From positions 1-32,255 of the forward strand of contig NZ_BCUG01000061.1 of the NCBI RefSeq assembly GCF_001591165.1: 32,255 bases of DNA, in the 5' to 3' direction. The position numbers were made by a program, and so were the translations under genes. The DNA is from Thauera butanivorans NBRC 103042 (lineage in GTDB: Bacteria; Pseudomonadota; Gammaproteobacteria; Burkholderiales; Rhodocyclaceae). The stretch's first letter is position 1, and each line of letters opens with the position of its first letter. The notes below the pieces were generated by a model. It saw only the letters and a program-made list of their open reading frames with translations, did no database searches and was not told the origin of the DNA. This document shows, piece after piece, positions 10,121 through 21,982 of the stretch.

Positions 10121-10882
10121 TCAGATGGGCTGCAGCGCTTCGATGTTGAGAGTGTTCTCGGTGCCGCTCAGGCGCACCTGGGCCGCACGGCCGGCGATGG
10201 TCTCGGGAATGCCGCGCTCGAAGGTGCGGAACACGCCGGCGATGGAAACCAGTTCCGGGCCGAAATTGCTGGTGATGATACGGGCCCGGTCGTCGCCCTG
10301 GGCGCCGGCGATGGCTCGTCCGCGCAACGGGCCGTAACAATGGATGCTGCCATCGGCGATGACTTCGGCGCCGGGGCTGACGCCGCCCACCAGCACCAGG
10401 TCGGCGCCGCGTGCATAGATCTGCTGGCCGGAGCGCAGGGGGCGGTCGATGAACATGGTCGACGCCGTTGCCGGCTGCGGCGAAGGGGCTGGTGCCTGGG
10501 GCGCTGCCGCAGGCGGTTCGGGTGCGCGCGCCGGTGCAGGCGTTTCGATCTGCCGCGGGTTGCCGGTGACCGCTTCATCGAGTTGAGCCAGACCTGCGCG
10601 GCGGGCGCCTTCCCCATGTTCCGGCGGCAGGTTGAAGACGCCGATCGGTTGCAGGCGGTAGCGGCGCATCAATGAATTCAAGCCCGCCCAGTCGATCGAC
10701 GACGGCACTTCGGCCAGTGCGGCAAAGTCGAGGATCACCGCTTCGCCATTGAAGAAATCAGGCATGCCGCCGAACATCTTGTGCAGGGCGTCCGCCAAGG
10801 CGGGCGGTTCGGTGGCCTGCAGCACGGCGACGGTCGCGCCGAGCGTGGTGTTGCGGAACTGGACAGGCGCGGAGGCGGACAT
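10121..10882 (-). CDS. minC: Septum site-determining protein MinC
   Basis: MinC (253 residues) blocks FtsZ assembly. The N-terminal domain (residues 1-105, with FFNGEAVILDFAAL) binds FtsZ. The C-terminal beta-helix (from about 145: RPLRSGQQIYARGADLVLVG, GRAIAGAQGDDRARI, ISNFGPE-like) binds MinD. Between them is an Ala/Pro-rich linker of about 35 residues, longer than in E. coli but common in high-GC betaproteobacteria. The chosen ATG gives MSASAPVQFRN. It is first in the minCDE operon, 31 bases before minD. Confidence 0.96.
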   Translation of the reverse strand: MSASAPVQFRNTTLGATVAVLQATEPPALADALHKMFGGMPDFFNGEAVILDFAALAEVPSSIDWAGLNSLMRRYRLQPIGVFNLPPEHGEGARRAGLAQLDEAVTGNPRQIETPAPARAPEPPAAAPQAPAPSPQPATASTMFIDRPLRSGQQIYARGADLVLVGGVSPGAEVIADGSIHCYGPLRGRAIAGAQGDDRARIITSNFGPELVSIAGVFRTFERGIPETIAGRAAQVRLSGTENTLNIEALQPI

Positions 10883-10984
10883 GGATGGAAGCTTCTTCAA
10901 AATCAAGGAAGTGTACTGATCGACGTGCGATCGGGCAAGGCCGAAGCAGGGGGGCCAGAAATGAAAGCGCGCATGCGCCCGCAG

Positions 10985-11011
10985 CCCGCGCCGAGCCTGG
11001 ATCGGCGCGGG
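10985..11011 (-). terminator. Strong GC hairpin downstream of hslO
   Basis: CCCGCGCCGA and TCGGCGCGGG form a perfect 10-bp stem with a 7-base loop, 8 bases beyond the hslO stop codon. No T-run follows on either strand, so it may be a weak or Rho-assisted terminator or an mRNA-stabilising stem. It separates hslO from minC. Confidence 0.5.
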
Positions 11012-11019
11012 GGAGCGCC

Positions 11020-11883
11020 TCAGTGCAGCGTGCGTGCCTGGAACAAGGCGTCCACTTCGGCTGCGCCGAAGCGGTAGGTGTGATTCGACAGATCGTCGTG
11101 TACGACGATCTCGCCATGTTCGGCCAGCAGGCTGCGCACTTCTTCCTCGCCCAGGCTCAGCAGCATGGTGGCGACCTTGTCCGGGTCGGCTGGCCAGTCG
11201 TGCGTGACGGCGCGGGCCTCGAACAGGCGCACGTTCTCTTCGGCGAACAGGCGGCGCAGGATGTCGGCGGCGTCGAGGCCGAGCAGTTCGTCGCCGCGCA
11301 CGGTGGCGGCAAGCTGCTGCACCCGCGACCAGCCGTCGAGGTCCTTCAGATCCGCGCCCGGCAGCTTCTGCACGAACAGCGCGGTGGCGGCATCCGCGCC
11401 GCAGGCCAGCCACAGCCCCGCGGGCTGCTGCTCGGACTGGGCAAGGTAGTGCTCGAAGACTTCGGCGATACTGTCGCCTTCGAGCGGCACCAGGCTCTGG
11501 TAGGGCTGGTCCAGGCCGGGGATGTCGAGCGACAACTGCAGGCGGCCGTCGCCGACCAGTTCGGCGAGGCTGCCATCGGCCGGCGCGCCTTCGGATTTGG
11601 CGTAGCCGCGCAGGTTCAGCGTCTCTGCGCAGTCGACCACCAGCAGGCTGACCGGGCCGTGGCCGCTGACCTGGAAGGTGAGCCGGCCGGGTTGCTTGAG
11701 GTTACCGGTGATCACCACCGAGACCGCGGCCATTTCGCCGAGCAGGCGGGCGACGGCCGCCGGATAGCCGCGTTCGGCCTGCATCGCCTGCCAGACGTCG
11801 GTCAGGCGCACGACGGCGCCGCGGATGTCGAGCTCTTCCAGCAGAAAGCGCTGGACGTAGCTGGAGGGGAGGGAGGTGCTCAT
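11020..11883 (-). CDS. hslO: Hsp33-family chaperone lacking the redox zinc cysteines
   Basis: Hsp33 is a holdase normally held inactive by a zinc bound through CxC and CxxC motifs near the C-terminus and activated by oxidation. This 287-residue copy matches the family throughout ([67 protein letters not shown]). At the zinc sites it reads [12 protein letters not shown] instead of a CPCS-type string, and [11 protein letters not shown] instead of a CxFCN-type string. All four cysteines are replaced while the flanks are conserved, so this is a Cys-less variant and not a truncation. It overlaps the YffB-like gene by four bases (ATGA). It may be constitutively active or regulated otherwise. Confidence 0.88.
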   Translation of the reverse strand: MSTSLPSSYVQRFLLEELDIRGAVVRLTDVWQAMQAERGYPAAVARLLGEMAAVSVVITGNLKQPGRLTFQVSGHGPVSLLVVDCAETLNLRGYAKSEGAPADGSLAELVGDGRLQLSLDIPGLDQPYQSLVPLEGDSIAEVFEHYLAQSEQQPAGLWLACGADAATALFVQKLPGADLKDLDGWSRVQQLAATVRGDELLGLDAADILRRLFAEENVRLFEARAVTHDWPADPDKVATMLLSLGEEEVRSLLAEHGEIVVHDDLSNHTYRFGAAEVDALFQARTLH

Positions 11884-12242
11884 CGGGCGGCTCCGGTGAA
11901 AGCGGTGGCGTAGTGTTCCGGGTCGAAGCCGACGAGCAGTTCGCCGCTGGCGGTTTCGATCACCGGGCGGCGAATCAGGCTGGTGTTCGCCTGCATCAGT
12001 GCGATGGCGTCTTCGGTCGAGGCAATGGCCTGCTGTTCGGGCGACAGCTTGCGCCAAGTGGTGCCGCGCTTGTTGACCAGGGCCTCCCAGCCGAGTTTGT
12101 CGCACCAGCGCGTCAGCGTGGTGGTATCGATGCCCGCCTTCTTGTAGTCGTGGAAGTCGCAGGCGATGGCCGCGGCGTCGAGCCAGGCGAAGGCCTTTTT
12201 CATCGTGTCGCAGTTCTTGATGCCGTAGATCGCGGGCTTCAT
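11880..12242 (-). CDS. ArsC/Spx/YffB-family thioredoxin-fold protein
   Basis: This 120-residue protein begins [20 protein letters not shown], the YffB-type active site with a single cysteine in [18 protein letters not shown] and the conserved SLIRRPVIE segment follow, where the Arg lies beside a cis-Pro. It is the YffB branch of the arsenate-reductase fold. Its role is not settled; glutathione-dependent reduction has been proposed for the branch. It is cotranslated with hslO through an ATGA overlap and starts 15 bases after tex, so tex-yffB-hslO look like one minus-strand operon. Confidence 0.88.
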   Translation of the reverse strand: MKPAIYGIKNCDTMKKAFAWLDAAAIACDFHDYKKAGIDTTTLTRWCDKLGWEALVNKRGTTWRKLSPEQQAIASTEDAIALMQANTSLIRRPVIETASGELLVGFDPEHYATAFTGAAR

Positions 12243-12257
12243 GCGGACGTGCTCCTG

Positions 12258-14594
<2,337 letters not shown>

Positions 14595-14762
14595 GGCATA
14601 CGCCCCGGCGGGCGGGGAAGAAACGGAAACGGGGCGGCGATGGTGCTATAGATTGCGCCGTGGAGGCAAGGCTTGCTGCTGCAGTGCGGGCCGGAGGAGG
14701 GCTGCTTCAGATAGGTGGCGGTGCGCAAAGCATTGGCCAGCCCCGTTTCCAGTGCATCGGGA

Positions 14763-15990
14763 TCAGAATGTGTATTTCAGGCTGATACTCGTACTGCGCG
14801 GTTCGCCCCAGCTGTAGTTGCTGTCGAAGATGGTGTAGTACTTCTCGTCCAGCAGATTGTTGATGGCAAGCATGGCCGACATGTGCCGATTGATCTGGTA
14901 GTGGGCTGTCGCGTCGACCAGCCAGTACCCTTCGACAATGTGTTTGGCCTTGCCCAGCGCGGGGTGGTTGACCCTGCTCCAGGTGTCATCCTGCCAGCGT
15001 GCACCGCCACCCAGCGTCAGGCCCCTGAGTTTGCCGCTCAGCTTGTAACTGGTGTACAGGCTGAATTGTTTCTCGGGGGCCAGGGTGGAGACGCGTTCTC
15101 CGTTGAGGCGCGGTTTCTGCTGGCGCCCACCGAAGAAGGCACCTTTCAAACCGATCTCGGTGTTGTTGCCCTCCAGCGGATCGAGCGTGCGGCCCTGCTC
15201 GTTCTGCGCGGATTGAGGCTTGAAGATGCTGGTGTGGCTGCCATACAGCGAGAGTTGCCTGTTCAGGTCATAGACCACACCCAGGTAGGGGACGACGACC
15301 TCGGATTTCTTCAGGTCTTCCTTCTCGTAATCGGCGACGCGGCTGCCGACCAGCAGCTTGAGGTCGTCGCGCAGATTGAGGCGGGTGGCAAGGTAGAAGC
15401 CCTGTTCCCGCGTGGTTTCGTCCTTGCCTTTGGTGCGTGACCAGTTCGGTTCCGGATGACTGCCGTTCCACTCGTAGAAATCCGCGATGGCGGTGGCGCC
15501 GGCCCATTGCCCTTCATTGGTCCATTTGCGCCTGGACGTACTGCCGCCGACCACCAGTTCATGCTTGCGCCCGAACAGGCTGAACGGCCCGCTGGTGTAA
15601 AGATCGGCGGCGTTGCTGACGGTCTTGCCGGCGTAGCTGCCCAGCCACAGGCTGGTATCGGCACCGGTGGCCGGATCGGGGAAGCCGCTGCCGATCGAGC
15701 CCATCCGGTTGTCGTAGCCGTTGATCTGGTGGTTCAGTTTCAGCTTGGCGACCCAATCGTTGTCGAAATAATGCTCCAGTGTCGCGAAGGCCGTGCGGGT
15801 GTATTGCTCCCAACTGCTCCAGCGGGCCGCAAGGTTGAAGGAGCGCGATGTCTTGTTGAAATCGCCGTTGCTGTCGTAGACCGGAATTCCGCCCCAGGTA
15901 CTGCCCTTGGGATCGTTGTTCTGATAGTCGGCGCCCACGGTGAGCAGGGTGTCCTGCGCCAGGTCGGCGGCCTGCGCGGAATCGCCGGGC
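14763..15990 (-). pseudogene. TonB-dependent siderophore receptor remnant (FpvA/FoxA-like barrel)
   Basis: The minus frame encodes outer-membrane barrel segments typical of ferric-siderophore receptors: TLLTVGADYQNNDPKGSTWG, LNLRDDLKLLVGSRVADYEK, SLYGSHTSIFKPQSAQNEQG, INNLLDEKYYTIFDSNYSWG and the terminal Phe of SLKYTF. The signal peptide, TonB box, plug and first strands are missing; the homology starts about base 15990 and the upstream bases are unrelated. A second loss is likely near base 15115: GLKGAFFGGRQQKPRLNGER joins motifs that relatives separate by roughly 50-60 residues. It is a doubly deleted relic. The fecI/fecR pair at 22848-24547 is the type that controls such receptors. Confidence 0.8.
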
Positions 15991-16066
15991 ACCCCTTGCA
16001 GACCTGGACGAACTCGAGCAGTCCGATGCTGCTCGGCCAAGCAAGGGGATGCGATTGGCACTGGTG

Positions 16067-16924
16067 CTACAGCGCTACCAGCGTCTGCCTGCCCCACCAG
16101 CTTTTGCCTGCGGCGAGCTGCACCGGCTGCCGTGCGGCCGCGGCTTCGATGCAGAGCATGCGGCGGAAGGCGTCGTCGGGCAGGTCGGCGATAGCGGCGC
16201 TGCGCTCGACCCAGGGGTTCCACACGGCGACGTCGACGAAGCCGTCGGCGTTGTTGATGCCCAGGCTGCGATCGTATTCGCGCAGCAGCAGGGGGCGCTC
16301 GACGCCGTGGTAGACGCGGTCGGTCTCGGCCTCGATCAGCAGCACGTCGCCGCTGTCGCGCCCGATGCGGTTGGCGTCCGCCTTGTCGCGGTAGCTGTAT
16401 CCGTGCAGGCCTTCGACGCGGGCTTCCTCGACTTCGCGTACCGCCAGATAGGTGTGCAGCGCGGCGGTGAAGTCGAAGCCCTCGCCGCCGGTATTGGTGA
16501 CTTCGAATTCGAGGTCGAGCCGGGCGTCTTCCACCAGGACGCTCAGTTCGGCCGTGAAAGCATGGGGCCACAGGGCGCGGGTCGCGTCGTCGTCGCGCAG
16601 CCCGAGAGTGGCGAGCGCATAGCCCTCGCCGCTGCGTTCGTTCAGCACCGACCAGTTCGCCGTGCGGGCGAAGCCGTGCTGCGGCAGCGGGCCGAGGTCG
16701 GCGAACTGCGGAAAGCAGACCGGGATGCCGCCGCGGATCGGCGTGCTGCCGTCGAAGCGTGCGGCGGGACTCAGGTACAGGCGTTCCTGCCCGCTGGGCG
16801 GAGTCCAGGACAGCACCTGGCCGCCGAACAGGCTCACCACCGCGCTGGCGCCGTTGCCGGCGCCCAGTCGCAGCGCCGGCAGGCCCTTGAAGTCGATGCG
16901 TTCGATGCCTGCTGCCATCGCCAT
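16067..16924 (-). CDS. D-hexose-6-phosphate mutarotase (YeaD-like aldose epimerase)
   Basis: This 285-residue beta-sandwich galactose-mutarotase-family enzyme interconverts anomers of hexose 6-phosphates in the cytoplasm. Visible family markers are FGGQVLSWTPPSGQERLYLS, IRGGIPVCFPQFAD, PQHGFARTANWSV (catalytic His region), LHTYLAVREVEEARVEGL and late DGFVDVAVWNPW with a conserved acidic residue. The ATG at 16924 shares a base with the stop of the upstream acetyltransferase gene, so the two are coupled. A second ATG two codons in is equally possible. It seems complete. Confidence 0.85.
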   Translation of the reverse strand: MAMAAGIERIDFKGLPALRLGAGNGASAVVSLFGGQVLSWTPPSGQERLYLSPAARFDGSTPIRGGIPVCFPQFADLGPLPQHGFARTANWSVLNERSGEGYALATLGLRDDDATRALWPHAFTAELSVLVEDARLDLEFEVTNTGGEGFDFTAALHTYLAVREVEEARVEGLHGYSYRDKADANRIGRDSGDVLLIEAETDRVYHGVERPLLLREYDRSLGINNADGFVDVAVWNPWVERSAAIADLPDDAFRRMLCIEAAAARQPVQLAAGKSWWGRQTLVAL

Positions 16925-19611
16925 CAGTCCTGCAGCGACAGCACGCCGAGCTTGACGGTGTTGTCCTCGGGGTCGTTGCTGAGCACGAAGCCGAGCTTCT
17001 GCACGAACTTGAGCATGCGCTCGTTGTTCGACAGGAACACGCCGTTCATGTAGGCGATGCCGCGGCTGCGCGCGGTCTCGATCAGCACGCCCATCAGCTT
17101 GCGCGCCAGGCCGCGGTGCTGCCAGTCGTCGGCGACCACGACGGCGAACTCGCAGGACTCGCCGTCCGGGTTGACCGCGTAGCGGCAGACGCCGATTTCC
17201 TTCTCCGCGCCATCGACTTCGAGCGTGGCGACGAAGGCCATTTCGCGGTCGTAGTCGATCTGCGTCAGGCGTGCGACCATCGCCGGCGGCAGTTCGCGCA
17301 TGGTGTTCATGAAGCGGTAGTACTTGGTCTCGGACGACAGGTTGCGCACGAATTCGACTTCGAGGTCGGCGTCCTCGGGCTTGATCGGACGGATCGTCAC
17401 GGTGGTGCCGTCGGGCACGATCCAGGTCTGGGTCAGGTGCGAGGGGTAGGGGTGGATCGCCATGTGATCGTAGCGGTCCGCCGTCGGCGAGACGTTGTCC
17501 ACGATGATGCTGGCGTCGACCGCGACTGCGCCGTTCTCGTCGACGATCAGCGGGTTGATTTCCATTTCGTTGATCCACGGCAGCTCGCAGACCATCTCCG
17601 ACACCCGCAGCAGCACCAGTTCCAGCGCCGTCATGTCGATCGACGGCAGATGGCGGAACTCGCCCAGGCGGTGGTAGATCCGCGTCGAGCGGATCATGTC
17701 CTTGACCAGGTAGTTGTTGAGCGGCGGCAGGGCGACGGCGACGTCGCGGTTGGCCTCGACCAGGTTGCCGCCTTCGCCGAAAGTGATCACCGGGCCGAAC
17801 ACCGGGTCGCGCCTGACGCCGACGACCAGCTCGCGGCCGTTGCGCTTCTGGATCATCGGCTCGATGGCGATGCCGTTGATGACCGCGTCCGGCTGCACGC
17901 GCTTCACTTCGTCGAGGATCTCCTGATAGGTCGAGCGCACCGCCACCAGGCTGCGGATGTTCAGGCGCACGCCGCCGACGTCGGATTTGTGCACGATGCT
18001 CGGCGAGTCGATCTTCATCACCACCGGCAGGCCGATCTCGGCTGCGAGCACCATTGCCTCTGCCGCCGAGCGCGCCACCACGGTCTGTGCGATCGGGATG
18101 CGGAAGGCGGCCAGCAGCGCCTTCGACTCCATCTCGTTGAGCTTCTTGCGGCGCTCGGACAAGGCCATCTCGATCACCAGCCGGGCGCTCTCGATCGAGG
18201 GCGGGCTCAGGTGCGACAGCGAGGACGGCGTCTGCATCAGCAGCTTCTGGTTGCGGTAGTAGGCCGAGATGTGGCTGAACAGTTCGACCGCCGGTTCCGG
18301 CGTGCGGAAATGCGGGATGCCCGCGGCGCTGAACTTCTGGCGCGATTCGGTGACCAGCTCTTCGCCCATCCAGCAGGCGACCACCGGTTTGTCGGCGGTC
18401 TTTTCGATCTCGATCAACGCGTCGGCGACGGCGCTCGGGTTGGTCATGCCCTGCGGCGTCAGCATCACCAGCACGCCATCGACGTTGGGGCCTTCCAGCG
18501 TGGCCTTCACCGCCTTGCCATAGCGTTCGGCGTCGGCGTCGCCCAGGATGTCGACCGGGTTGCCGCGCGACCAGTTGGCCGGCAGCACCGCGTTGAGCTT
18601 CTCCATCGTGCCTTCGGTGAACTCCGACAGCGGAATGCCGATGTCGGCCGCGCGGTCGGCAGCCATGATGCCCGGTCCGCCGCCGTTGGTGATCACCGCC
18701 AGGCGGTTGCCGCGCGGTCGGAAGTGCGAGAACAGCGCATTGGCCGCGGCGAAGAGCTGGCCGAGGTTGTACAGGCGGATCACGCCGGCGCGGCGCAGCG
18801 CGGCGTCGAACACCGCGTCGTCGCCGATCGGCGCCGCCGAATGCGACAGGATGGCGCGCGAGGCTTCGGGGTGGCGGCCGGCCTTGATCAGCAGCACCGG
18901 CTTGACCCGCGCCGCGCCGCGCAGAGCGCTCATGAAGCGGCGCGCGTCACGGATGCCTTCGACGTACAGGAAGATGCTCTCGGTGCGCGGGTCGGAAATC
19001 ATGTATTCCAGCACGTCGCCGAAGTCGATGTCGGACGAGGTGCCCAGCGACACGACGGCCGAGAAACCGACGTTGTTGGGCTTGGCCCAGTCGAGGATCG
19101 CGGCACAGAGCGCGCCGGACTGGGAGATCAGGCCGATGCTGCCCTTTTGCGCGCAGGTGTGGGCGAAAGTGGCATTGAGGCCGAGTTGCGGGCGGATGAT
19201 GCCCAGGCAGTTGGGGCCGAGCAGGCGGATGCGGTGGCGTTGCGCAGCGTCGACGGCCTGGCGTTCGAGCAGTGCGCCGCGCGGACCCGCTTCGGAAAAG
19301 CCGGCAGACAGCAGGATCGCAGCCTTGACGCCGGCACGCCCGCAGGCGTCGAGGATGGCCAGCACTTTTTCCGCGCGCACCGCGATCACCACCAGATCCA
19401 GGCGCTGGGGGACGTCCTCCACCGACTTGTAGCAGGCGATGCCGCGCACCGATTCGTGCTTGGGGTTGATGGCGAACAGCTTGCCCTTGTAGCCCGCGTC
19501 GAGCATGTTGCGGACCAGCACGTCGCCCAGCGAACCCTCGCGTTCGCTGGCACCGATGATCCCCACCGAGCGCGGTTCGAGAAGCGGAGTGAGGTAGTGC
19601 GTTTCTTTCAT
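16924..19611 (-). CDS. Pat-type protein lysine acetyltransferase / NDP-forming acyl-CoA ligase-like protein
   Basis: This large fusion protein of 895 residues resembles PatZ. Order of domains: CoA-binding Rossmann domain (SVGIIGASEREGSLG), succinyl-CoA-ligase-like domains (GLISQSGALCAAI, LSHSAAPIGDDAVFDAA, VITNGGGPGIMAADRAADIG), an ATP-grasp domain (residues about 480-700, with VVMKIDSPSIVHKSDVGGVR and FGEGGNLVEANRDVAVALPP), and a C-terminal GNAT domain (from about 740, with VVADDWQHRGLARKLMGVLI). Such proteins acetylate lysines, for example to silence acetyl-CoA synthetase. The ligase part often lacks synthetase activity; both are possible here. A TATAAT element upstream may drive it. It is coupled to the mutarotase gene. 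Confidence 0.9.
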   Translation of the reverse strand: MKETHYLTPLLEPRSVGIIGASEREGSLGDVLVRNMLDAGYKGKLFAINPKHESVRGIACYKSVEDVPQRLDLVVIAVRAEKVLAILDACGRAGVKAAILLSAGFSEAGPRGALLERQAVDAAQRHRIRLLGPNCLGIIRPQLGLNATFAHTCAQKGSIGLISQSGALCAAILDWAKPNNVGFSAVVSLGTSSDIDFGDVLEYMISDPRTESIFLYVEGIRDARRFMSALRGAARVKPVLLIKAGRHPEASRAILSHSAAPIGDDAVFDAALRRAGVIRLYNLGQLFAAANALFSHFRPRGNRLAVITNGGGPGIMAADRAADIGIPLSEFTEGTMEKLNAVLPANWSRGNPVDILGDADAERYGKAVKATLEGPNVDGVLVMLTPQGMTNPSAVADALIEIEKTADKPVVACWMGEELVTESRQKFSAAGIPHFRTPEPAVELFSHISAYYRNQKLLMQTPSSLSHLSPPSIESARLVIEMALSERRKKLNEMESKALLAAFRIPIAQTVVARSAAEAMVLAAEIGLPVVMKIDSPSIVHKSDVGGVRLNIRSLVAVRSTYQEILDEVKRVQPDAVINGIAIEPMIQKRNGRELVVGVRRDPVFGPVITFGEGGNLVEANRDVAVALPPLNNYLVKDMIRSTRIYHRLGEFRHLPSIDMTALELVLLRVSEMVCELPWINEMEINPLIVDENGAVAVDASIIVDNVSPTADRYDHMAIHPYPSHLTQTWIVPDGTTVTIRPIKPEDADLEVEFVRNLSSETKYYRFMNTMRELPPAMVARLTQIDYDREMAFVATLEVDGAEKEIGVCRYAVNPDGESCEFAVVVADDWQHRGLARKLMGVLIETARSRGIAYMNGVFLSNNERMLKFVQKLGFVLSNDPEDNTVKLGVLSLQD

Positions 19612-19694
19612 GGCTGCAACCTGTCTGGGTGAAATTGCCGGTGCATCCGCCTGTCGTTTCGGGCGTTTGCTGAATCAAGTGTATTGATCGCAGA

Positions 19695-19700
19695 ATTATA
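19695..19700 (-). promoter_or_regulatory. Consensus -10 box upstream of the acetyltransferase gene
   Basis: The minus strand reads TATAAT, a perfect -10 hexamer, 83 bases before the ATG of the gene ending at 19611. No good -35 is seen 16-18 bases upstream, so the promoter may be activator-dependent. It sits in the AT-rich gap 19612-19784. Confidence 0.4.
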
Positions 19701-19784
19701 CTGCAGTGCACAAAATCCGTATCGCTGCCGACGATTAAAGCTTAAAACCTCGCGAAAGGGCGGGCACATCGTCACGCTTGCACC

Positions 19785-21185
19785 TCATCGTCCGAGCGTG
19801 AACAGGAAACGGCTGCCTTCGCCCGGCCTGGACTCGGCCCGGATCGAACCGTCGTGGCGCTGCACGATGCGCTGCACCGTCGCCAGACCGATCCCCGTAC
19901 CCGGAAAAGCCTCGTCACCATGCATGCGGTAGAAGGGGCGGAACAGGTTGCCGGCGTGGCTCATGTCGAAGCCGACACCATTGTCGGAGACGCAGAACAC
20001 GCGGCGACCATTGATGCGCTCGGCGCTCAGGGCAATTCGGGCCGGGGTGCAATGCGCGGTGAACTTCCAGGCATTTCGCAGCAGGTTGTCGAGCAGCGAG
20101 AAGCTCAGGGCGCGATCGGCGATGACATCGAGTCCTTCGGTGATCTCGATCTCGACTTCGCGCCCGGGCTCTTCGGCCTGCAGCTCCTCGACGATCTGGT
20201 GGGCGAGTTCCGACAGGCTGAAGCTTTCCTTCCGCAGCGGCTGCCGCGCCAGCAGGGCGAGATTGATCAGCGCGTCGATCAGGTTCGCCATGCGTTCGGT
20301 CGCTTTGCGAATGCGCGAAAGATGCGCGAAGGTATGCGCTTCGGCCTTGCCGTCGAGCTCGTCTTCGATGATGCGGGCGAAACCGTCGATGGCGCGCAGC
20401 GGCGCCCGCAGATCGTGTGAAACCGAATACGAGAAGGCTTCGAGTTCCCGGTTCGAAGCTTCGAGCTCGGCGGTCCGCAGCCGCACGCGCGCCTCCAGAT
20501 CCTGGTTGAGGTTGCGCAGGCTCAGTTCGGCCACCTTGCGCGAGGAGATGTCGTCCACCGTGCCGGTCAGGCCGCCTTCTCCCGGCTTGGTGTCCGGCGC
20601 CCGATGTGCGGTGACTTCGATCCAGCGGATTTCTCCGCTGCGGGTCCGAAGCCGGAATTCGCGCTCACAGTCGGCGCCTGCGCCGACGATCAGGTCACGG
20701 AACAGCTGTGCGGCCGTCTCGCGATCGTCCGGATGAAGGAATTCGTGCAGCGGCTTGCCCAGGCTGGTCTCGACGTCGTGGCCGCTCAGTTCGCACCACA
20801 CCTTGTTCAGGTAGATGAGCTTGCCCGTGCCATCGGTGCGGAAGATGACTTCGCTGACCGATTCGAGCATGTCGAGGTAGAGGGATTCCTTCGCGGAAGG
20901 AGCGGGCATTGTCCGTTCCCGCCGGGCGCCAGAGCTCGTCGATGCCGCCGCAGCCGACGCGGCGGGACGGGCACGCGCGCGCTGGCGACGGCCGAGAACG
21001 TATCCCGGCACCAGGCCGGCCAGCAGGTACAGCACGGGCCAGAGCCAGTCCTGCCCACCGGCAGGCCCGAGCAAGCTGTCGGACGCGAGCGACGCCGGGA
21101 CGGCAAGCAATGGCGCGAGACCCGTTGCGATACGGGCCGGTGTCCTGATTGCCGCTGAGCTATCCTCGTCCGGAACGCGATCCAT
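19785..21185 (-). CDS. PAS-domain sensor histidine kinase, orphan
   Basis: From the Met at 21185 the protein has 466 residues. The N-terminus has one clear hydrophobic segment (WLWPVLYLLAGLVPGYVLG) and possibly a second before it. A PAS domain follows (SVSEVIFRTDGTGKLIYLNK, then WIEVTAHRAP with a PAC-like GTVDDISSRK), then a short coiled coil (LEARVRLRTAELEASNREL). HisKA carries the phospho-His in FSYSVSHDLRAPLRAIDGFA, and the ATPase domain has LLDNLLRNAWKFT (N box), DNGVGFDM (G1) and PGTGIGLATVQRIV (G2). This is a membrane-anchored kinase of the Cph1-like HisKA type. No response regulator is adjacent. An upstream ATG at 21275 is in frame but adds an unconserved-looking extension. Confidence 0.85.
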   Translation of the reverse strand: MDRVPDEDSSAAIRTPARIATGLAPLLAVPASLASDSLLGPAGGQDWLWPVLYLLAGLVPGYVLGRRQRARARPAASAAAASTSSGARRERTMPAPSAKESLYLDMLESVSEVIFRTDGTGKLIYLNKVWCELSGHDVETSLGKPLHEFLHPDDRETAAQLFRDLIVGAGADCEREFRLRTRSGEIRWIEVTAHRAPDTKPGEGGLTGTVDDISSRKVAELSLRNLNQDLEARVRLRTAELEASNRELEAFSYSVSHDLRAPLRAIDGFARIIEDELDGKAEAHTFAHLSRIRKATERMANLIDALINLALLARQPLRKESFSLSELAHQIVEELQAEEPGREVEIEITEGLDVIADRALSFSLLDNLLRNAWKFTAHCTPARIALSAERINGRRVFCVSDNGVGFDMSHAGNLFRPFYRMHGDEAFPGTGIGLATVQRIVQRHDGSIRAESRPGEGSRFLFTLGR

Positions 21186-21402
21186 TGCCTTGTCGGAAAC
21201 CACCGATGGGCCAGGCGGGCATGCTGGCGATGGCCTGAATCTATAGCACAGATTCGTTGCCCAATGCGGCGGCATGCCGGTCCGACCCGACGGTCATGGC
21301 GATCATCGTTGCTGCCGCAAGCGACGCCGGTGCATTCGGCGGCTGGCTGGTTAGAATGTTCAGCCCACGACCCCGCACGACTCACGACAACGGGAACAGT
21401 CC

Positions 21403-21957
21403 ATGCACGATCTCCTGCACACCGCCGCGAGCACGCCTTCCAGCTGGGTGACGCGATTCGCGCCCTTGATCGCCTCGGGCGGCGCAATCCTGGATTACGC
21501 CTGCGGCAGCGGCCGCCATGCACGCTGGCTGGCGCAGCGCGGCTTCCGCGTCGAAGCGGTCGACCGCGACGGCATCGCGCTGCAGCTTCTGCAGGGCTTG
21601 CCCAAGGTCACCACCCGCGAGGCCGATCTCGAAGGCGAGGCATGGCCGTATGCCGGACGCCAGTTCGATGCCGTCGTCGTCACCAATTACCTTTGCCGCC
21701 CGTATTTCGGGCACTTGCTCACGGTGCTGCGGCCGGGCGGGGTGCTGATCTACGAGACCTTCATGCTCGGCAACGAGCGTTTCGGCAAGCCGAGCAATCC
21801 CGAATTCCTGCTGCGGCCGAACGAACTGCTCGAACGGCTGCGGGGCGACTGGACCGTCGTCGCCTTCGAGCAGGGCGAAGTGCAGTCGCCGCGCCCGGCC
21901 GCGGTGCAGCGGATATGCGCGGTGCGCGGGCATGCTGCGACCTTGGTGCTGCCTTAG
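21403..21957 (+). CDS. Class I SAM-dependent methyltransferase
   Basis: This 184-residue protein has the SAM-binding motif I AILDYACGSGRHARWLAQRG followed by VEAVDRDGIAL, where the acidic residue ends strand 2. A Rossmann-type FDAVVVTNYLCRPYFGHLL and LRPGGVLIYETFMLGNERFG continue the class I fold. The last two resemble small TehB-like enzymes in betaproteobacteria. Its substrate is unknown. It diverges from the kinase gene with a gap of about 200 bases. The gene ends a few bases before the inverted repeat and insert at 21963. Confidence 0.85.
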   Translation: MHDLLHTAASTPSSWVTRFAPLIASGGAILDYACGSGRHARWLAQRGFRVEAVDRDGIALQLLQGLPKVTTREADLEGEAWPYAGRQFDAVVVTNYLCRPYFGHLLTVLRPGGVLIYETFMLGNERFGKPSNPEFLLRPNELLERLRGDWTVVAFEQGEVQSPRPAAVQRICAVRGHAATLVLP

Positions 21958-21962
21958 AGGGT

Positions 21963-21982
21963 GTTTACAAAATAAAGTAAAC
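21963..21982. repeat. Inverted repeat GTTTAC-N8-GTAAAC at the left edge of the insert
   Basis: A perfect 6-bp inverted repeat with an AT-only 8-base spacer lies just after the methyltransferase stop and 32 bases before the ATG of the transposase-type/arginase gene. It could be part of the end of an insertion sequence, of which only the start of the transposase remains, or an operator. No matching copy is seen near the other junction (about 23085). Confidence 0.4.

Noticed and set aside
9220-10149. 309-codon plus-strand open frame
   Set aside because: Antisense to minD and minE; no recognisable protein.
17116-19632. 838-codon plus-strand open frame
   Set aside because: Antisense to the acetyltransferase/CoA-ligase gene; low-complexity composition and no motif.
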